From Benincasa hispida (lineage: Eukaryota > Streptophyta > Magnoliopsida > Cucurbitales > Cucurbitaceae), in the NCBI RefSeq assembly GCF_009727055.1, contig NC_052349.1, positions 91,933,244-91,997,243 of the forward strand: DNA of 64,000 nt, read 5' to 3'. Below are positions 47,501 to 60,069 of this stretch, in pieces (the first letter of the stretch is position 1; the number at the start of each line of letters is the position of its first letter). The notes under the pieces were generated by a model. The model saw nothing but the letters and a program-made list of their open reading frames with translations. It was not told where the DNA came from and made no database searches. Made by a program: the position numbers and the translations under genes.

Positions 47501-48290
47501 CTGCTGCGCTGCTTGATTCAAGCCATTGTAAACATGTCCTCCATCAGAATGCTATCTGGAATCCCGAGATGCAGGACAAACTTTTCACTAATTTTATTTG
47601 AAACACACCAGCGGTGCTCAAAGTTTCATAACCCTCTTGCTCAAATTCAACACTCCCTCCGTCTCCTTGCATGACCGACTGGAGGAAAGAATCTGTTCAT
47701 GAAAACCTGTCAACCCAATTGTTCCCACTGCGTTAATCTCATCTGGCTCTAAAACGACTGAGCCTCACCTCTTTGCTTCGTCCCGCAGTGTGTACGGAAA
47801 AGAAATATAACCTAAAGTCCTTCTTGAGTCACACCAGGCATGAGATGCACTGCACATGTCTAGCAAAATTCGTCAAATGCGCATATGGGTCTTCTCTTGT
47901 AATCCCGCCAAATTGACCCACATTCTGAACTCATCTGCAGCATAAATCGATCTTATTTCAAAAGCTTACATTCTCTCACCGTTGGCCTTGGGATTCTGGT
48001 GAGAAGTTATAGAAATACGGCACCCGCATAGTCCCTCATCATTGGGACGTTGCGGTCAGAAGCAAAGAAATATGGAATCTTTGGCTGGCCAATTTTCCCT
48101 TTGATTCCCCTTGCGGGTGCCTCGTTATTTATTAGTCATGCTTCTTCACCAATTAATTCAGCCCTGATGGCTTCTATGCAAATAATACACCTGATCTCTG
48201 GGTCCGCTTCGACTATCTGGATCAATCCAGAGCTCGATAAGTCGTCAGACTGCTCCTCGGATAACAGCCAGTAAGAGATCGATCTGCAAA
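44581..48290 (-). pseudogene. Noisy inverted copy of the Athila/Tat gag-pol
   Basis: Reverse complement of about 60,000-63,605, in order: RT (44,600-45,280), linker (45,340-45,830), protease (45,830-46,300), gag-pol linker (46,380-46,860), knuckle and gag (46,900-48,240). Frames are broken every 50-150 bp by small indels. It adds no information beyond the clean copy and is probably an artefact. Confidence 0.8.
47063..47097. repeat. Poly-G run in filler DNA
   Basis: Twenty G, one T, fourteen G. The matching place in the clean copy (about 61,080-61,100) reads ACCCTGGTTGGTGGGAT with no such run. It is a sequencing or base-calling artefact rather than a G-quadruplex element. Confidence 0.85.
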
Positions 48291-50275
48291 AATCAAAACA
48301 TATATCGAACAAAACCGTTTACCAAATCCCTAAGAAACGGCGCATAAAACTTTGATGAAATAAAATGAGAATGATGCCAATAAACTTGTTGAAATAGATT
48401 TTGATGCTTCTATTTTTATGGGCAATGATCTTATTTCATACAATGCTGGATGAATGATGATTTATCTTTTCTTTATGTGATACTACTTTTAGATATGCAT
48501 TATTAATGATGTTCTTGTAGTACGCTTGCGTTGTTACAAGTTTTCTTGCATTGGGAACTAATATATATTCCACGCAAGTTTCTCGGTGTAATCTGAGGTT
48601 GAATACAGGGATTGTTTTAGGTTAATTGCATTATATGCGACCGGGTTTTTCCAATTTAATAAAAGTATGGTTTGTAACATGCAATAAAGTAATTTGTGCA
48701 GTAAAGTAAAGATAAGCGATAAAAATGCAATAATTAATAAGTAAATTGTGATAAAAGTAAAGTGCGATAAACAAATAAACCTAAGCTATGATGATACAGG
48801 ATACAGGTTACATAATACAAGATACCAAGGTTGAGACTGACTGTGAAGATTATATAAAGATCGTGTTATGCGGTGGCAGAGTTACGTGTGAAGCAGAAAG
48901 AGAAAGGATAATCAAATAAAGACATCGCAAGTTCCTTAATTGCGTTAAAAATATAAGTACGGTTCCGCTTTCCCTTGACGTACACATCTCGGTTGATCGG
49001 CTGCAATTTCCCACATCTCTGTGGTGAAACAGGGACGAATGTAGTGAACAACAGGTTATTTCCATCTCTAGAAGCTATTCTTACTTTAATTAACGCATTC
49101 TTTCTAACTTCTCTCGAGGATCAGAATGGCATTCTTCACTTATGCTCTCACAAAGTGAAGATGTCGTCCTAGCATGCTTTAGCTAAATATTTTATTTCCT
49201 TTAGCACATATTAAATTACTTGGCTTAATTCATATTGATCACCAAGGTATTAAGAAAACATCGTGGAGAAAGCGATTAATGGAGGAACGAAAATAGATAG
49301 AAATGTGGAATTGAGAATGATCATGACAATTAATTATAAAATCAAGCGTCTGATACATGATTGTGGAATGATTTAGACTAAGAAGATGAATAATACAATT
49401 TGATGAATAAAAGTTAGAACAGATACAGAACAGTGTCAATGTCTTTGTCACCAATCTGGATGGAGGAGATTGCTTGCTGGCATGTGATGGAGTGGAATAG
49501 AAGGAGAGTTTCTCTCTTAGGCTTGCTCAACCAGTAGAGTTGATCTAGGTACATAGCTTCACGGCGAGAATTTGGAAATGATTTGCCCTGAAGCTTACCT
49601 GTCGGCCTTGTCATCTTTTCTTCCAAATCTTTCCTCTATCTGCACTCAGATTAGCCTCTCTCTCAATAGCCTCGTATCAATTATCCCCGTATCAAGTATA
49701 TCTTTCAGTGAATCTTTGAGGGTATTTATAGATGAAAGATTTGCACTCTCTGACTTTTGGTCCCCACTTTATTGTTATGAAAATTCCAAAAATTGTGGAT
49801 AAATATTCCTTCTGTTATGCAATCAATCCATTGAAAATGCACAACGGTTAGTTGTACACATGTTCAAAATCCTCCGTGATTGTGTTGCTCATTTGCATCT
49901 TCGATCATGTGTCCGCATGCAGTGTTGTTTTTATTACCGCATGCGGTTGAAGTTCACCTCTAGATTGAATGTCGCAATGTGCTGTCATTGCGTTAATTGT
50001 CTATTCATTCCTAAATGATGGGTGCATGCGATAGATGCATTAATCTTTTTCTCTTGAGCCATGAACGCGCATATAGTGACTAGATTTTTTGCAAAACAGA
50101 CTTAAAATATTCTTTTCTACCATCGCAAATGGTGTTAGTGAGTGTATTGACGACAATTTATAATTATTTTTTATTTCTTAGCCCATTTCTCATACAATTG
50201 ACACAACTTTCCTCCTTTCAACCGCAATATCTAAATAAAGGCAGTAACAAAACTTGTATTCCTACAAGTTATCAA
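48291..50275 (-). repeat. Inverted copy of the Athila/Tat LTR
   Basis: Reverse complement of 57,955-59,875 including a damaged primer site (AAACGGCGCATAAA near 48,335). Matches the clean copy better than the gag-pol part does, but still with small indels. Confidence 0.82.
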
Positions 50276-53200
50276 TACCGAACCTAGACAGAACCCGCCT
50301 TAGACAAAAGGTCCCTTATAGATAGATTTGCTACACTTTAACCTTTATTAGTCAAATTTAATCCTATTAAAGTGATTAAAAGATTAAAGCCTAAGGTTTG
50401 TTAATCATATTAGAATCGTGGTCTTAGGTCTATCTCCACAAGTTTTAAAACACTTTTAAACCATGATTCAAACCTAAGTTCGTATGCATGTCTTTCTTAT
50501 AGATTTTTAGTTCTAATTTCCTTATAACCTTTATAAAAGAAACAACTAAAATCACATTGCCACACACTAGGTATTTATAACTCCTTATAAATTTAACCTG
50601 TGTGTCATGCTTCATGCAATGTCCATTCATTACTATACATAACTTTTATATACAAGTAACAAACCAAAGTAAACATGCTTCCATACACCTTTACTATAAA
50701 ACTTATAATATGAAGATGATGCATGTCAATGCTTTGCATTCATAAATATAACTCTTATATTATATGATGCATGAGCATGAATCTTATGTAATTAAGTTAC
50801 GCTTCTCTAAATCAAAACACTTATAATAAAGAGATGATGCATGACAATGCATAACCTAAGGGTGGGATTTTTCTATATGGCATATCATATGACATATAAA
50901 TAAACATACATCTTATGTATATTCACAAAGATTTGGACCAGGATGAACCACCTCAAAACCATAAATAAAAACTCTATCTATTACATTCTCCATCAAAACA
51001 AATCGGTTCACCGGTGAACTGGGTCTTGAATCGTTAGACAAAGCTCCCATCGTTTAGTAAACGTGGCCGAGTAACGATGCGACGTTACAATAACTATGTG
51101 ATGAAAGCATGAGGTACCCGATCGTTTACCGCACAAAGACAAAACACGCTAGTTCTAACGATCGTTTAGACGACAACGTAGTTGTGAAGCCCGTAATCGT
51201 CTAGACGATCACTTAACAAGCGAATAAGTAAACGATTTGCTCTGCGATCATGTAGTCAGGAACTAAGCGATGCAGCTTGCTGAGCTACACGATCATCTAG
51301 TGCGTGCACGTTAACCTACTCCCGAGTATCTGATACTCTAAAATCGTCTACCCCATCGTTTACACTACTGACCAACATTTGGTCATCTTCATCCTCGAAA
51401 ACCAGCAACCCTTGCTTGAAGCTTCCTCACGAAACGACTCATAGACTCAAACAACTTTAAAAAATCAATAGCAAGTTAAATGCCCAAATGCAGGGGCCCC
51501 TTAAACAATTAAACTTTTAAAATGTAAAAAATTCATACAACCAGAGGTTGCATCCCAGAAAACTCCATTAATCCCACACAAACAAAACTATTTAACGCTA
51601 AAACAGAGAGCAGACATGTTTTTACCCACAAAGAAGGTAAATTTCATTCTTTGCATCAATGAATTTGAATATAGAACACTGACTTTGATTACCAATTGAA
51701 GGAACTCTTATACAAGAGTACCTCTGAGCAGAAGCGAGATCGTTCTCAAACTCATTGTGAAAAGAAGTAACACATTTAACAATAAAAAAATAGGTAGGCA
51801 AATATTCACAAATTACTCGCATTCTTTGAACTTAAATGACAAAAAGAACAAGAAATGTTACCAGTTGAAGAACCTTTTCTTCACATAAAACTCATCTCTT
51901 CCAAATGAACTACTCCTCTCGCTCTTGCTGAGAACGTCCACTTCAATCGTTCAACAAATCTCGATCGTCTACCACGAACAGCCTTCATATGAAAACATAG
52001 CAACAGGGAGGACACCCACATTAGAACCTTCGGTATTCTCAGTGTGAGAATTCAGGAGGTGTGGGCTCTGTTGGATTTGGCAAAGGGATGGAAGAAGAAA
52101 AGATCGTATACCGTGACCAAGCAAGTTGGGAGAATGCCAATGTTATCATATAAACGATGCTTGATTGTTTTAGGAAATAGTACACGCTTCATTTAGTAAA
52201 TAGGTTGTGATTGTATAGACAAATCGTTTGTAAACACTCGGGCGCGTGCGATCATTTTAGGAAAAAACTAGACGATTGTTTTTAGCAAATCCTATGCGAT
52301 CGTTTAAGAAAGAGGACGTGTTGGTTATAACGATTGTGTAGAAACGTTGAGCTATCATCGTAGGCTCTCAGTTTGCTATTGATAGCAGTATACACTATCA
52401 TAGCGAATGGTCGTCTCTTGGCAAAATGAAACGTTTTCATTTTATTCTTCAGTTTAACGAAAACTGCAAGCAACCTCCTACTACTCACACAGTTACGGAG
52501 AAATAGCTGCACAATTATCCTATAATTGTTCAATTAAATTAATAAATTATAATCATATTATATTCATTAATCTATGGTTTAATATCATATATACCATTAA
52601 TACTTTTCTCCTCCACTAGATATAAATCACATTTATATCATTTTCCTCCAAATAATGTATCTCATACATAATGGTACACTAATCATTGTCCATATATAAT
52701 CGACTCCCCTCTTGTCAATTTGACACTTCAAACTGACCAAAAACTAATTCTACTCTGAATCCATTAAGCTACAAGGAGATACCTTATGACCTCTGGCTCA
52801 AAGCTCAACGGTACGTGAATAGCTGACTAAAACTCTTTAACCATGAGATCCACCATTGTTAACTGCCAGGCATTTCACTAAAGAACTGATAGTTGTACCT
52901 CTCTCACTATAGATATATTTTCTATGTCCATCGATTAATCAATAACAGTACGATAACCCTTCACAGATGCTCATAAGTACAGCTAGGCCAATTTACCGTT
53001 TTGTCTCTGTAGTTACATCTAACTTCTTAAGTACACTGACCTTCTAATGAATAATACAACATAGTCCTACATGTGTGGACACTTCTCGAGCCAGAGAAGG
53101 TGTGTGGCGCCATATCGTTCAAGCCCGGGATCAGCCCTTAAGGAGAGCAATCTATTTACTTACCCCTACTTCGGAGAAGCATTGAATTCCATCTTGTGTA

Positions 53201-53640
53201 GCTGAGTTCCCAGCTCCAATTAGACGAATCCCAAAGTGGTAGATTTGAGTCGCGATCTGGCCACTCGCACCATGCAAAATCAAAGGACCGCCCTCAAAGG
53301 TAGGAGTTTCCAACTCACTCAGGATTGAAGTCATGTTCCTATGGGTCATCCTAAGTGAAGTGAAGTCTCTATCATGAAACGCATTATATAATCGAGACTA
53401 TTAACACTTCGTGGTTAGGTCCTACAATACTCTTTGGTATAGGACACTCTTGCTCGCATGTCCCCAATGAATGATCAGGATCAAGACCATTTGTAACAAG
53501 TCAAACAACACTTTGTAACTATTCTTACAAATGGGTCACATCCGTAGCATTACAGGATATAAGGTTTCCCTCCTTTTACCTTATACTACAGACCATTTGT
53601 TATCACTTAAGACATGATCCACTTGTAATGTCTCCGTTTA
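50276..53640 (-). repeat. Inverted copy of family R copy 2
   Basis: Reverse complement of 54,595-57,954. It includes the CGATCG arrays (about 51,050-51,350 and 52,140-52,340) and the TATAA-N3-TTATA array (about 50,510-50,830). Nearly identical to the clean copy, as expected for a fold-back artefact. Confidence 0.85.
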
Positions 53641-54057
53641 TACTAATTGCAATTGGACGGCAACCTACTTCACTCTAGAAGCATCAGTTTCCACCATTAA
53701 TGGTTGTGTAGAAATTCAGGAAACCCAGCACTGGTACAGATAACATTTGCTGATTTCAGTCTCTTAAAACATACTCGGCTTTTAAACTCCACAAAATTTT
53801 CCTCTCTTGGAGTAATTTATGTTACGCAAGAGCATAGAGCCATAATTGGCTACAGACTTCTATAGTACCACGTCAAGCTGGTGAGAGAATTTGTGAAATG
53901 CAAAATTATACGATACATGTCTTAAGCTATGTGTTTATACCATGTGTCGGTGTCATGCATGCGGAATTGGAAATGTATGCATTGATCTCATATGCAATGA
54001 CCATGCTTCCTGTACACGTTTTCTTCGCGCTTCGTCAAGTATAACAGAAACGCATGT
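53641..54057 (-). repeat. Inverted copy of gypsy RNase H and LTR end, up to the gap
   Basis: Reverse complement of about 54,200-54,594. Its last bases before the gap, read in reverse, join CTTGTTATACTTGACGA directly to the GAAAAC..TGCATGG stretch. This shows the LTR is continuous from 40,745 to 54,213 in the original molecule. Confidence 0.82.
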
Positions 54058-54082
54058 NNNNNNNNNNNNNNNNNNNNNNNNN
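54058..54082. other. Assembly gap (25 N)
   Basis: Twenty-five unknown bases at the centre of a ~9.4-kb-arm inverted repeat. A fixed small N run is used by some gap-filling tools for unresolved joins, so the length is not informative. Confidence 0.95.
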
Positions 54083-54361
54083 TTCCATGCATTTTACTAC
54101 GCGTTAACAGCTGCCGTGTCTTTACTTTTTAGTCATACTTCCAATGCTTTGTTTGTTAGTTAGGAGTAGGAGTAGTGTTTAGCCCATAACCTTCATCATA
54201 CTTGACGAGAGCGCAAGAAAACTTGTGACAGGAATGCATGGTCATTGCATATGAGATCAATGCATACATTCCATTCCAACGCATGACCACCGACACATGG
54301 GTATAAACACATAGCTTAAGACATGTATCGTATAATTTGCATTCACAAATTCTCGTCACCA
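54083..54361 (+). mobile_element. Right end of the Athila-like LTR
   Basis: 54,083-54,198 repeats 40,521-40,636 with one difference. It then skips 92 bp and continues from the position matching 40,729 to a clean end CTCGTCACCA at 54,361, followed by GCTTG. The overlap with the left part suggests two contig ends inside the same LTR. Confidence 0.78.
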
Positions 54362-54366
54362 GCTTG
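54362..54366. repeat. Target site duplication GCTTG (right copy)
   Basis: Identical to 38,907-38,911. Removing the LTR and one copy puts the gypsy RT and RNase H frames back in line, which confirms both boundaries. Confidence 0.85.
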
Positions 54367-54594
54367 ACGTGGTACTATAGGAAGTCTGTAGCCAATTATG
54401 GCTCTATTGCTCTGTCGTTAACATAATTACTCAAGGAAGGAAAATTTTGTGGAGTTTAAAGGCCGAGTATGTTTTTAAGAGACTGAAATCAGCAATGTTA
54501 TCTGTACCAGTGCTGGGTTTCCTGAATTTCTCACAACCATTAATGGTGGAAACTGATGCTTCTAGAGTGGAAGTAGGTGCCGTCCAATTGCAAT
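54367..54594 (+). pseudogene. Gypsy element 1: RT end and RNase H start
   Basis: Continues the pol broken at 38,911: WYYRKSVANYGSIA, a stop, then after a frameshift AEYVFKRLKSAM, VPVLGF and MVETDASRVEVGAVQLQ. ETDAS is the first catalytic Asp block of gypsy RNase H. It is cut at about 54,594 by family R copy 2. No further RNase H or integrase is in the window. Confidence 0.85.
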
Positions 54595-56529
54595 AGTATA
54601 CGGAGACATACAAGTGGATCATGTCTTAAGTGATAACCAAAATGGTCTGTAGTATACGGATAAAGGAGGGAAACCTTATCCTGGTAATGCTACGGATGTG
54701 ACCCACTTTGTAGAATAGTTACAAGTGTTGTGACTTGTTACAAATGGTCTGATCCTGATCATTCATGTGGGGACATGCGAGCAAGAGTGTCCTATACAAA
54801 GAGTTTGTAGGACCTAACCACGAAGTGTTATAGTCTCATTATATAATGTCGTTCATGATAGAGACTTCACTTCACTAGGATGACCATAGGTAACATGACT
54901 TCAATCCTGAGTGAGTTGGGAACTCCTACCTTTGAGGGCGGTCCTTTGATTTGCATGGGTGCGAGTGGCCAGATCGTCGACTCAAACCTACCACTTTGGG
55001 GATTCGTCTAATTTGGGAGCTGGGAACTCAGCTACACAAGATGGAATTCAATGCTTCTCCGAAGTAGGGGTAAGTAAATAGATTGCTCCCTTAAGGGCTG
55101 ATCCCGGGGCTTGAACGATATGGCGCCACACACCTTCTCATGGCTCGAGAAGTGTCCACACATAGTAGGACTATGTTGTATTATTCATTAGAAGGATCAG
55201 TGGTACTTAAGAAGTTAGATGTAACTACAGAGACAAAACGGTAAATTGGCCTAGCTGTACTTATGAGCATCTGTGAAGGGTTATCGTACTGTTTATTGAT
55301 TATATCCGATGGACATAGAAATATATCTATAGTGAGAAGAGTACAACTATCAGTCTTTAGTGAAATGCCTGGCAGTTAACGAATGGTGGATCTCATGGTT
55401 AAAGAGTTTAGTCAGCTATTCACGTACCGTTGGAGCTTTGAGCCAGAGGTCCATAAGGTCTCCTTGGTAGCTTAATGGATTCAAGAGTAGAATTAGTTTT
55501 TGGGTCAGTTTGAAGTGTTCAAATTGACAAGAGGGAGTTCGATTATATATGACATGATTGACATTATGTATGAGATACATTATTTGGAGGAAAATGATAT
55601 AAATGTGATTTATATCTAGTGGAGGAGAAAAGATTATGGTTTATATATGATATTAAACCATAGATTAATGAATATAATATGATTATATTTATTAATTTTA
55701 ATTGAACAATTATAGGATAATTGTGCTAGCATTTTCTCCGTAACTGTGTGATAGTAGGAGGTTGCTTGCAGTTTTCGTAACTGAAGAATAAAATGAAAAC
55801 CGTTTTCATTTTGCAAGAGATCGACCATTCGCTCATGTATAGTGTATACTGCCTATCACATAGCAAACTGAGAGCCTACATGATAGCTCAACGTTTCTAC
55901 ACAATCGTATACACACACGCCTCTTTCTAAACGATCGCATAGGATTTGCTAAACAATCGTCTAGTTTTTTCCTAAATGATCGCACGCGCCCGAGTGTTTA
56001 CTAAACGATTGTCTATACAATCACAACCTATTTACTAAATGATCGTGTACTATTTCCTAAACAATCAAGCATCGTTTATATGATAGACATTGGCATTCTC
56101 CCACTTGCTTGGTCACGGTATACGATCTTTTCTTCTTCCATCCCTTTGCCAAATCCAACAGAGCCCACACCTCCTGAATTCTCACACTGAGAATACCGAA
56201 GGTTCTAAGTGGTGGTGTCCTCCCTGTTGCTATGTTCATATGAAGGCTGTTCGTGGGTAGACGATCGAGATTTGTTGAACGATTGAAGTGGACGTTCTCA
56301 GCAAGAGCGAGAGGAGTAGTTCATTTGGAGAGAATGAGTTTTATGTGAAGAAAGGTTCTTCAACTGGTACATTTCTTGTTCTTTTTGTCATTTAAGTTTC
56401 AAAGAATGCGAGTAATTTGTTGAATATTGCCTACCTATTTTTTTTATTGTAAATGTGTTACTTCTGTCACAATGAGTTTGGAACGATCTCGCTTCTGCTC
56501 AGAGGTACTCTTGTATAAGAGTTCCTTCA
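54595..56529 (+). mobile_element. LTR of family R (copy 2)
   Basis: Homologous to 18,255-20,266 along its length, ending GTTCCTTCA. It carries the CGATCG-motif array (55,927-56,072) at the same place as copy 1 and adapter-free sequence across the part that is corrupted there. Left boundary is set by the loss of the gypsy RNase H frame. Confidence 0.72.
55927..56072 (+). repeat. CGATCG-motif tandem array, copy 2
   Basis: Units of CTAAAYRATCG start at 55,927, 55,949, 55,972, 56,001, 56,035 and 56,057. Steps are 22, 23, 29, 34 and 22 bp. Similar number and spacing to copy 1. Confidence 0.78.
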
Positions 56530-56531
56530 AT

Positions 56532-56542
56532 TGGTATCAAAG
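56532..56542 (+). other. Primer-binding site of family R copy 2
   Basis: TGGTATCAAAG, one base off the initiator tRNA-Met complement, 2 bp after the LTR end as in copy 1. Confidence 0.8.
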
Positions 56543-57954
56543 TCAGGTTCTAATATTCCAAATTCATTGATGCAAAGAATGAAATTTACCTTCTTTGTGG
56601 GTAAAAACATGTCTGCTCTCTGTTTAAGCGTTAAATAGTTTGTGGATGTGGGATTAATGGAGTTTCTGGGATGCAACCTCTGGTTGTATGAATTCTTTTA
56701 CATTTTAAAGTTAATTGTAAGGGCCCCTGCATTTTGGGCATATTAACTTGCTATTGAGTCTTTAATTTCAAAGTTGTTTGAGTCTATGAGTCGTTCGTGA
56801 GGAAGCTTCAAGGCAAGGGTTGCTGGTTTTCGAGGATGAAGATGACCAAATGTTGGTCAGGTAGTGTAAACGATGGGGTAGACGATTGTAGAGTATCAGA
56901 TACTCGGGAGTAGGTTAACGTGCACGCACTAGATGATCGTGTAGCTCAGCAAGCTGCATCGCTTAGTTCCTGACTACATGATCGCAGAGCAAATCGTTTA
57001 CTTATTCGCTTGTTAAGTGATCGTCTAGACGATCGGGCTTCACAACTACGTTGTCGTCTAAACGATCGTTAGAACTAGCGTGTTTTGTCTTGTGCGGTAA
57101 ACGATCGGGTACCTCATGCTTCATCACATAGTTATTGATACTCGATCGTATACTCGGCCACGTTTACTAAACGATGGGAGCTTTGTCTAACGATTCAAGA
57201 CCCAGTTCACCGGTGAACCGATTTGTTTGATGGAGAATGTAATAGATAGAGTTTTTATTTATGGTTTTGAGGTGGTTCATCCTGGTCCATTAATCTTTGT
57301 GAATATACATAAGATGTATGTTTATTTATATGTCATATGATATGCCATATAGAAGAAATCCCACCTTAGGTTATGCATTGGTCATGCATCATCTCTTTAT
57401 TATAAGTGTTATGATTTAGAGAAGCGTAACTTAAATTACATAAGATCATGCTCATGCATCATATAATATAAGAGTTATATTTATGAATGCAAAGCATTGA
57501 CATGCATCATCTTCATATTATAAGTTTTATAGTGTAAAGGTGTATGGAAGCATGTTTACTTGGTTTGTTACTTGTATATAAAAGTTATGTATAGTAATGA
57601 ATGGACATTGCATGAAGCATGACACACAGGTTAAATTTATAAGAGTTATAAATACCTAGTTGTGTGGCAATGTGATTTTAGTTGTTTCTTTTATAAAGGT
57701 TATAAGGAAATTAGAACTAAAATCTATAAGAAAGACATGCATACGAACTTAGGTTTGAATCATGGTTTTAAAAGTGTTTTAAAACTTGGTGGAGATAGAC
57801 CTAAGACCACGATTCTAATATGATTAACAACCTTAGGCTTTAATCTTTTAATCACTTTAATAGGATTAAATTGACTAATAAAAGGTTAAAGTGTAGCAAA
57901 TCTATCTATAAGGGACCTTTTGTCTAAGGCGGGTTCTGTCTAGGTTGGGGTATT
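56543..57954 (+). mobile_element. Internal region of family R copy 2 (non-coding)
   Basis: No readable gag or pol. It holds a second CGATCG cluster (56,870-57,190) and the dyad array (57,401-57,704), then an AAGGGACCTTTTGTCTAAGG block shared with 21,300. It is cut at 57,955 by the Athila/Tat LTR. Confidence 0.65.
57401..57704 (+). repeat. Six-unit TATAA-N3-TTATA dyad array (copy 2)
   Basis: Dyads at 57,401, 57,467, 57,519, 57,577, 57,638 and 57,692, spaced 66, 52, 58, 61 and 54 bp. Variants include TATAAGAGTTATA and TATAAAGGTTATA. Same unit count and order as copy 1, although the DNA between units has diverged. Confidence 0.8.
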
Positions 57955-59851
57955 TGATAACTTGTAGGAATACAAGTTATTTGTACTGCTTTATTTAGAT
58001 ATTGCGGTTGAAAGAGAGGAAAGTTGTGTCAATTGTATGGAAATGGGCTAAGAAATAAAATAATTATAAATTGTCGTCAATACACTCACTAACACCATTG
58101 CGATGGTAGAAAAGAATATTTTAAGTCTGTTTTGCAGAAAATCTAGTCACTATATGCGTTCATGGCTCAAGAGAAAAAGATTAATGCATCTATGTCGCAT
58201 TGCCCCATCATTTAGGAATGAATAGACAATTAACGCAATGACAGCACATGCGACATTCAATCTAGAGGTGAACTTCAACCGCATGCGGTAATAAAAACAA
58301 CACTGCATGCGGACACATGATCGAAGATGCAAATGAGCAACACAATCACGGAGGATTTTGACATGTGTACAACTAACCGTTGTGCATTTTCAATGGATTG
58401 ATTGCATAACAGAAGGAATATTTATTCCACAATTTTTGGAATTTTCATAACAATAAAGTGGGGACCACAAGTCAGAGAGTCAAATCTTTCATCTATAAAT
58501 ACCCTCAAAGAATTCACTGAAAGATATACTTGATACGGGGGATAATTGATACGAGGCTATTGAGAGAGAGGCTAATCTGAGTGCAGATAGGAGAAGATTT
58601 GGGAAGAAAAGAGACAAGGCCGACAGGTAAGTCTCAGGGCAAATCATTCCAAATTCTCGCCGTGAAGCTATGTACCTAGATCAACTCTACTGGTTGAGCA
58701 AGCCTAAGAGAGAAACTCATCCTTCTATTCACTCCATCTATGCCAGCAAGCAATCTCTCCATCCAGATTGGTGACAAGACATTGACACTGTTCTGTATCT
58801 GTTTCTAACTTTTATTCATCAATTGTATTTCATCTTCTTAGTCTAAATCATTCACAATCATGTATCAGACGCTTGATTTTATAATTAATTGTCATGATCA
58901 TTCTCATTTCCACATTTCTATCTATTTTCGTTCCTCCATTAATCGCTTTCTCCACGATGTTTTCTTAATACCTTGGTGATCAATATGAATTAAGCAAGTA
59001 ATTTAATATGTGCTAAAGAAATAAAAATATTTAGCTAAAGCATGCTAGACGACATCTTCACTTGTGAGAGCATAAGTGAAGATGCCATTCTGATCCGTCG
59101 AGAGAAGGTTAGAAGAATGCGTTAATTAAAGTAAGAAGTACTTCTAGAGATGGAAATAACCTGTTGTTCACTACATTCGTCCCTGTTTCACCACAGAGAT
59201 GTGGGAAATGCAGCCGATCACCGAGATGTGTACGTCAAGGGAAAGCGGAACCGTACTTATATTTTTAACGCAATTAAGGAACTTGCGATGTTTATATTGA
59301 TTATCCTTTCTCTTTCTGCTTCACACGTAAGCCTTGCCACCGCATAACACGATCTTTATATAATCTTCACAGTCAGTCTCAACCTTGGTATCTTGTATTA
59401 TGTAACCTGTATCCTGTATCATCATAGCTTAGGTTTATTTTATCGCACTTTACTTTTATCACAATTTACTTTATTATTGCATTTTTATCGCTTATCTTTA
59501 CTTTACTGCACAAATTACTTTATTGCATGTACAAACCATACTTTTATTAAATTGAAAAACCCCCGGTCGCATATAATGCAATTAACCTAAAACAATCCCT
59601 GTATTCAACCTCAGATTACACCGAGAAACTTGCGGTGGAATTATACTTAGTTCCAATGCAAGAAAACTTGTGACAACGCAAGCGTACTACAAGAACATTC
59701 ATTAATAATGCATATCTAAAAGTAGTATCACATAAAGAAAATAAAGTCATCATTCATCCATGCATTGTATGACATAAGATCATTGCCCATAAAATAGAAG
59801 CATCAAATCTATGTCAACAAGTTTATGGCATCATCTCATTTTATGTCATCA
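57955..59851 (+). mobile_element. 5' LTR of the Athila/Tat-type gypsy element
   Basis: Starts TGATAACTTGTAGG and ends near GTCATCA, 6 bp before a TGGCGCCG primer site; about 1.9 kb. It contains ACCGCATGCGG palindromes (58,278 and near 58,305), a CTATAAATACCC promoter-like stretch (58,493), and the CGAGAAACTTGCG block (59,620) shared with the LTR at 38,912. The long LTR is typical of the Athila/Tat group. Confidence 0.85.
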
Positions 59852-59857
59852 AGTTTA

Positions 59858-59875
59858 TGGCGCCGTTTCTAGGGA
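59858..59875 (+). other. Primer-binding site, Athila/Tat type
   Basis: TGGCGCCGTTTCTAGGGA. The TGGCGCCGTT core is the Athila/Tat-type primer site, usually matched to tRNA-Asp. It fixes orientation and class. Confidence 0.85.
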
Positions 59876-60069
59876 TTGGTAAACGGTTATTGTTTGAATA
59901 TGTTTGTGATATTTTGCAGGATCGATCTCTTTGTACTGGCTGTTTATCGCGAGGAGCAGTCTGACGACTTATGAGCTCTGGAGTGATCCAGATAGTCGAA
60001 GCGGACCCAGAGATCAGGTGTATTATTTGCATAGAAGCCCATCAGGGCTGAATTAATTGGTGAAGAAGC

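Larger units (their letters stand above)
40746..54057. other. Probable misassembled, error-rich filler
   Basis: This block holds no independent genes. Its first third is a noisy direct copy of 37,485-40,050, and the rest is an inverted copy of about 54,200-63,605. Compared with the clean copies it has dense single-base insertions and deletions, scrambled stretches, and homopolymer artefacts (47,063-47,097). The transposon it lies in has matching ends at 38,912 and 54,361, and a solo LTR would be continuous without it. Short sequence at 40,746-40,960 is unassigned. Sub-blocks are listed separately. Confidence 0.8.

Noticed and set aside
49930..50050. Independent evidence for GCATGC motifs at 49.9 kb
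   Set aside because: This is the inverted artefact copy of 58,200-58,320 and not a separate observation.
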